The notes below the pieces were generated by a model. The model saw nothing but the letters and a program-made list of their open reading frames with translations, ran no database searches and had not been told where the DNA came from. Positions 46,089 through 49,599 of a stretch of 49,599 bases of DNA are shown here, piece by piece. How positions within the stretch are numbered: the stretch's first letter is position 1; each line of letters begins with the position of its first letter. The DNA is taken from contig JABMQQ010000181.1 in NCBI GenBank assembly GCA_013202495.1, forward strand, positions 1-49,599, read 5' to 3'. A program made the translations under genes and the position numbers. Source of the stretch: Fidelibacterota bacterium. GTDB taxonomy: Bacteria; Fidelibacterota; UBA8477; JABMPR01.

Positions 46089-46982
46089 CTATTTTTTTAG
46101 AGACTCGAACAATTCCAGTAACCGCTCAAGATCTTCATCACCAAAATACTCAACTTCAATGATCCCCTTTTTGGGACCAGCCTTTATCTGTACACGGGTT
46201 CCCAGAACCGTCATGAGGGCTTCTTCACTGCGAGTTAAAAAAACTGACTTTTTGGGGGGAGTTTTCTTCTTTTTTGCTGAAACAGGCGTCTTTTCCTTGA
46301 GCTTTTTGACATAATTTTCAGTTTCGCGAACGCTCATGTTCTTCCTGCGAACCTGATGGAAGATGTGAATCATTTCTTTTTCTGAATCGAGCCCCAGAAG
46401 TGCTCTGGCATGACCAGCTGATATGACGAGGTTTTTTAAAGCAATCTTAATTTCTGCCGGCAACTTCAAGAGGCGCATGGCGTTGGTGACAGCCGCTCGG
46501 CTCTTACCAATATTACTGGCAATTTCCTCGTGTGAAAGGTCGTATTTCTCGGATAGAAGTGAGTAAGCTTCAGCCTCTTCAAGGGGATTCAGATTATCCC
46601 TCTGTAAATTTTCAATCAGCGCTAATTCCATCATATCCACATCTTTGTCCACCACAAGAATGTGAATTGGAATTGTCTCTAAACCCAGTGCCTGGCAAGC
46701 TCTCAGACGCCTTTCACCGGCGATGAGTTCATATTCACCGTTGACTTCGCGGACCGTGATGGGCTGTATCAGACCTTTGGATTTAATAGATGCTTTTAAA
46801 TCTTCAAAAGCCTGGACCGCCTTTTCTGAATCAAAATCTTTTCTGGGTTGAAATGGATTTGGTCGAATATCGTTGGGAGAAGCTGTGAGTGAGGAAATAG
46901 ATGACTCTTCAGGTGCACCCAGGGATTCAAGAATTGCATCCAGACCCCGTCCCAGTCTTTTAGGGACTTCAGGCATTTTCAA
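46089..46982 (-). CDS. parB: Chromosome-partitioning protein ParB
   Basis: The 297-residue protein has the N-terminal KRLGRGLDAIL patch (ParA contact), the CTP-binding ParB/Srx domain with GERRLRAC (89-96), the helix-turn-helix LSHEEIASNIGKSRAAVTNAMRL, and a C-terminal dimer domain after a Lys/Pro-rich linker. It loads at parS sites and spreads. It overlaps parA by 14 bp. I saw no obvious parS palindrome in the window. Confidence 0.96.
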   Translation of the reverse strand: MKMPEVPKRLGRGLDAILESLGAPEESSISSLTASPNDIRPNPFQPRKDFDSEKAVQAFEDLKASIKSKGLIQPITVREVNGEYELIAGERRLRACQALGLETIPIHILVVDKDVDMMELALIENLQRDNLNPLEEAEAYSLLSEKYDLSHEEIASNIGKSRAAVTNAMRLLKLPAEIKIALKNLVISAGHARALLGLDSEKEMIHIFHQVRRKNMSVRETENYVKKLKEKTPVSAKKKKTPPKKSVFLTRSEEALMTVLGTRVQIKAGPKKGIIEVEYFGDEDLERLLELFESLKK

Positions 46983-47730
46983 GCACCTCTTCTACCAGAT
47001 TCATATAATTGGCAGCACCAACAGAATTAGCATCATACAGCATAATGGGTTTTCCATAACTCGGCGATTCACTCAAGCGAACATTTCGGTTGATGTAGGT
47101 CTTGTAAACTCGCTCTTTAAAATAGGTTTTCACCTCTTCAACAACCTGCTTACTCAAATTGAGTCGACTATCATACATGGTCATCAGGACACCTTCAATA
47201 ACAAGCGCCTTGTTTATTGTCTTTTGAACGCGGCGCACCGTATTCAATAACTGACCCAGGCCCTCAAGAGCATAATATTCACACTGTATTGGAATCAAAA
47301 TGGAGTGCGCGGCTGTAAGTGCATTTAGTGTCAGAAGACCCAGTGAGGGCGGACAATCAATAATGATAAAATCATAATTCTCTTCAATTCCTGCTACCGC
47401 CTCTTTCAGAATACGTTCTCGGGCGATGGCCGAAACCAATTCAACTTCTGCACCAACCAATGATGGACTGGAAGGTACGAGGTCCAGGAATGGCAATTCA
47501 CATTTATGCATAATATCTGGAATAGCCGCCTGATTAAGCAGCACTTGATAGATACTCTGACCATCCACTCGTACGGGGTGTCCAAGTCCAGCAGTAGAGT
47601 TTGACTGGGGGTCTAAATCGATAAGCAGGGTCTTTTTCTCAGTCACAGCCAAACCTGCAGCCAAGTTGACTGATGTCGTCGTTTTCCCCACACCCCCCTT
47701 TTGATTCACGATGGCTATAATTTTTGCCAT
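46969..47730 (-). CDS. parA: Chromosome-partitioning ATPase ParA (Soj)
   Basis: The 253-residue ATPase has the deviant Walker A KGGVGKTT (11-18), LLIDLDPQSNSTAGLG, and Walker B FIIIDCPPSLGLLTLNAL. The size and the absence of an N-terminal helix-turn-helix fit the chromosomal type Ib/Soj class. It drives origin segregation with ParB. It heads an unbroken run of minus-strand genes through the atp operon. Confidence 0.97.
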   Translation of the reverse strand: MAKIIAIVNQKGGVGKTTTSVNLAAGLAVTEKKTLLIDLDPQSNSTAGLGHPVRVDGQSIYQVLLNQAAIPDIMHKCELPFLDLVPSSPSLVGAEVELVSAIARERILKEAVAGIEENYDFIIIDCPPSLGLLTLNALTAAHSILIPIQCEYYALEGLGQLLNTVRRVQKTINKALVIEGVLMTMYDSRLNLSKQVVEEVKTYFKERVYKTYINRNVRLSESPSYGKPIMLYDANSVGAANYMNLVEEVLENA

Positions 47731-47819
47731 AAGATACTGTTTTTTAAAGACCTTTGCTAATTATGTTCAGGCTTTGAATATAGTTGACCTGTATCCCAAA
47801 AACAACGTGTAGCTGAGTG

Positions 47820-48722
47820 TCAATCTGCATTAGAATTGAAAACCCGCTTCCGCAATATTTCAGGCAAGGAAACTGAGAGAATAATTATCACCGCACCTGT
47901 TAAAGCAGAACTTGATAGTTCTTCTCCCAGGAGTACCCAACCCCAGATACTGGCTAAAATTGGAATGAGGAAAGTAGTATAGCTCATTTTTACAATTGTG
48001 ACTCGATTAAGCAACCAGAAATACATGGTAAATCCAAGGGCGGAACCAATAATTGCGAGATATGCTGTGGCTCCCATTGTGACAATATTTAATTCCACAC
48101 GCTGCCAGGACTCAACAAACAGACCTGTGATAAGTAATAGAGTTGCTCCTATGAGCATTGCAGAGGCATTCGCAGCTACTGGATCAAGATTTTTTCCTTC
48201 CCGTTTGTACAATACATTGGGATATGCTGCTGCCAGGATGGAAAGCAGGATGACAACCATACCCTTCGCTGTCTGGGGATCAAAGTCTGCCCCCCTGAGA
48301 TCAAAAATAAAGAGGGTGCCTATGATTGCGCCAACCAGACTGAATATGCTTGATGCATTAATTTTTTCATTCACCAGCATCCGATGAGCGAACACAGCTA
48401 TCATCACAGGTAAAGTCGCCCAGAGGATTGAAGTGATATTGCTATCAACGAATTGCATCCCCCAGTACGTGAGGCCATATCCAAAAAAGAAGTTACCTAT
48501 CCCGAGGGCCAAAATGATATGTCTATCTTCCCGTCGCGGCAAAATCGGTTGTTTGCGCCATTTCTGCAGCAGGAACAGAACCAGACCTGCCAGGAAGAAC
48601 CGAATAGACGCCATTAGAAATGGCGTATCACCGACACTCACTTTGATGGCAATCCAGGTGGTGCCCCAGATCAGGACGAGAGTAATGTATAAGAAGGGAA
48701 CGATATAGGATGTCATTTTCAC
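47820..48722 (-). CDS. EamA-family (DMT) permease
   Basis: The 300-residue protein has ten predicted TM helices in two EamA repeats. Typical sequence includes an N-terminal LVLIWGTTWIAIKVSVGDTP and a second-half LAIIGSALGFTMYFWLLN with PILASIWGWVLLGE. The family exports or takes up small metabolites such as amino acids or sugars; the substrate cannot be told. It stands alone, 89 nt from parA. Confidence 0.92.
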   Translation of the reverse strand: MKMTSYIVPFLYITLVLIWGTTWIAIKVSVGDTPFLMASIRFFLAGLVLFLLQKWRKQPILPRREDRHIILALGIGNFFFGYGLTYWGMQFVDSNITSILWATLPVMIAVFAHRMLVNEKINASSIFSLVGAIIGTLFIFDLRGADFDPQTAKGMVVILLSILAAAYPNVLYKREGKNLDPVAANASAMLIGATLLLITGLFVESWQRVELNIVTMGATAYLAIIGSALGFTMYFWLLNRVTIVKMSYTTFLIPILASIWGWVLLGEELSSSALTGAVIIILSVSLPEILRKRVFNSNAD

Positions 48723-49110
48723 GCGGAGAAATTAGCGTGGTTCTTTCTTTTGACTATGTAAATGTTTGGACCCACCAAGATTTGCGAGTGGTTTCTCATT
48801 CAAAAGATTCAGCCTTTCCAAATTTGGGAAGAGCTCCCCTTGTATTCAACTTTATGCGAAGACTTCCACTTCAGGGATAATGAGTTTTGTGTTTTTCTGT
48901 AATAAGATTCCCAGAATATTTTGGTGCGTTTGATGATGTGACGAAAAACTTCATATCTCGTCCGAATATCCCAAAGCCTTACTGACAAGGGCTTATATGC
49001 ACTTTTTATTTATTACCTGTTATTATTAACTCCTATTAATAAACACTACTAATACTATGTGCTTTTAATATTTCTCACTCATTTCGGCATGTATATCGCA
49101 AAGCTATATT
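48723..49110. other. Intergenic region between EamA and MerR genes
   Basis: No ORF or RNA gene is evident. The EamA promoter (minus strand) and the MerR promoter (plus strand) must both lie here. A weak hairpin AAGCC-TT / AAGGGCTT occurs near 48973-48993, and the last 100 nt are strongly AT-rich. A perfect palindrome at the MerR end is listed separately. Confidence 0.5.
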
Positions 49111-49121
49111 TTGAAATATAG
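49104..49121. promoter_or_regulatory. Perfect palindrome just upstream of the MerR gene (candidate operator)
   Basis: CTATATTT-TG-AAATATAG is an 18-nt perfect inverted repeat ending 7 nt before ATG 49129. The position suits autoregulation by the MerR-type protein. It covers the expected SD position, where no SD is seen. Confidence 0.4.
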
Positions 49122-49128
49122 ATTAATT

Positions 49129-49593
49129 ATGAATGCAACAGACATAAAAGAGCGCCTCTCAGACAAAACCAGACCGGTATTCGCCATTGGTGTAGCTGCC
49201 GACCTGGTGGGCGTTTCTGTCCACACCTTGCGGATGTACGAGACTGAAGGTCTGATTATTCCACAGCGTACAAAATCCAAACGTCGACTCTATTCCCAGA
49301 CAGATATCGAAAGGCTTCAATGCATTCGCGTCATGATCGAAGATCGTGGGTTCAATCTGGCAGGGATTAAAGGGATGATGTCCATGGCTCCCTGTTGGGA
49401 GATCAAAGGTTGCAGTGAGACAGATCGTGCCTCCTGTGATGCATACAAATCATCATTAGAACCGTGTTGGATGGTAAAGTCGAAGACTTCTGTATGTCAG
49501 GACGAAGCATGTTCTGAATGCCCGGTTTATCGAGATGTAACGACCTGTCACAACATGAAATCCTATTTACAAGAACATTGGAAGAACGCATGA
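49129..49593 (+). CDS. MerR-family regulator with duplicated Cys-Trp tail
   Basis: I prefer ATG 49129 (MNATDIKERL) over TTG 49111, giving 154 residues. The MerR helix-turn-helix is at about 16-85 (FAIGVAADLVGVSVHTLRMY, then SKRRLYSQTDIERL). Instead of the usual long coiled coil it has a cysteine-rich tail with eight Cys (89, 95, 103, 113, 123, 128, 131, 140) in two units that each begin CW and end C-x-x-Y or C-x-V-Y, like the 'two-CW' metal-binding motif. A metal or redox signal is likely. It could also be classed as HspR-like by its N-terminus. Its stop overlaps a further ATG by 4 bp. Confidence 0.85.
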   Translation: MNATDIKERLSDKTRPVFAIGVAADLVGVSVHTLRMYETEGLIIPQRTKSKRRLYSQTDIERLQCIRVMIEDRGFNLAGIKGMMSMAPCWEIKGCSETDRASCDAYKSSLEPCWMVKSKTSVCQDEACSECPVYRDVTTCHNMKSYLQEHWKNA

Positions 49594-49599
49594 GTACTA
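49590..49599 (+). CDS. Possible start of the next gene (cut by window edge)
   Basis: ATGAGTACTA begins in the ATGA overlap with the MerR stop, the same coupling seen at several gene pairs in this window. Only three codons are visible, so the product is unknown. Confidence 0.3.

Noticed and set aside
46089-47800. parS sites near parAB
   Set aside because: No sequence close to the TGTTNCACGTGAAACA consensus was seen around the genes.

Overview
The window looks like a stretch of chromosome from a Gram-negative bacterium of the Bacteroidota/FCB superphylum, quite possibly a marine Marinimicrobia (SAR406)-type lineage. The evidence is three large exported proteins ending in a FlgD-like type IX secretion sorting domain (NPFNPxTxI pattern), a TonB-dependent receptor followed by a DUF4249-like lipoprotein, dockerin and cohesin-like modules in exported proteins, and moderate G+C. 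The taxonomic call is inference: no rRNA or tRNA gene was found in the window.

Layout. (1) 1-2165, minus: a TrmB-type sugar regulator, a GAPDH paralogue that has lost its catalytic cysteine, and, overlapping it by 4 bp, the 5' end of an ordinary gap gene. (2) 2314-10783, plus: an envelope-transport cluster of two RND/MMPL permeases, a TetR regulator, a LolA-like periplasmic protein, an outer-membrane barrel and a protein of unknown function. (3) 10800-19092, minus: a 58-residue membrane protein coupled to a TatT-like TPR lipoprotein, an M14 carboxypeptidase with a C-terminal dockerin, an M1 aminopeptidase fused to a probable outer-membrane barrel, and aspS. (4) 19133-25555: a structured non-coding stretch, then two giant cohesin-bearing, T9SS-tailed surface proteins in one operon. 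(5) 25671-29870: an XRE regulator divergent from a TonB receptor and its lipoprotein. (6) 29872-37613, minus: a pentaheme cytochrome with a T9SS tail; a Spy-like protein, a barrel protein and a calcium-repeat protein behind a sigma-54-like promoter; and an adjacent NtrC-type response regulator and histidine kinase. (7) 37786-47730, minus: parA, parB, an M23 peptidase, bactofilin, then a complete ATP synthase operon (atpZ, atpI, atpB-E-F-H-A-G-D-C). (8) 47820-end: an EamA transporter and a MerR regulator with a cysteine-rich tail.

How the genes may work together. The dockerin on the M14 peptidase and the cohesin-like modules on the two T9SS-tailed proteins suggest a non-cellulosomal surface assembly. 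The two-component system, the sigma-54 promoter and a cluster of palindromes upstream form a self-contained envelope-response circuit. The tandem live/dead GAPDH pair under a TrmB-like regulator suggests an unusual control point in central carbon metabolism. These links are inferred from gene order and motifs and have not been tested.
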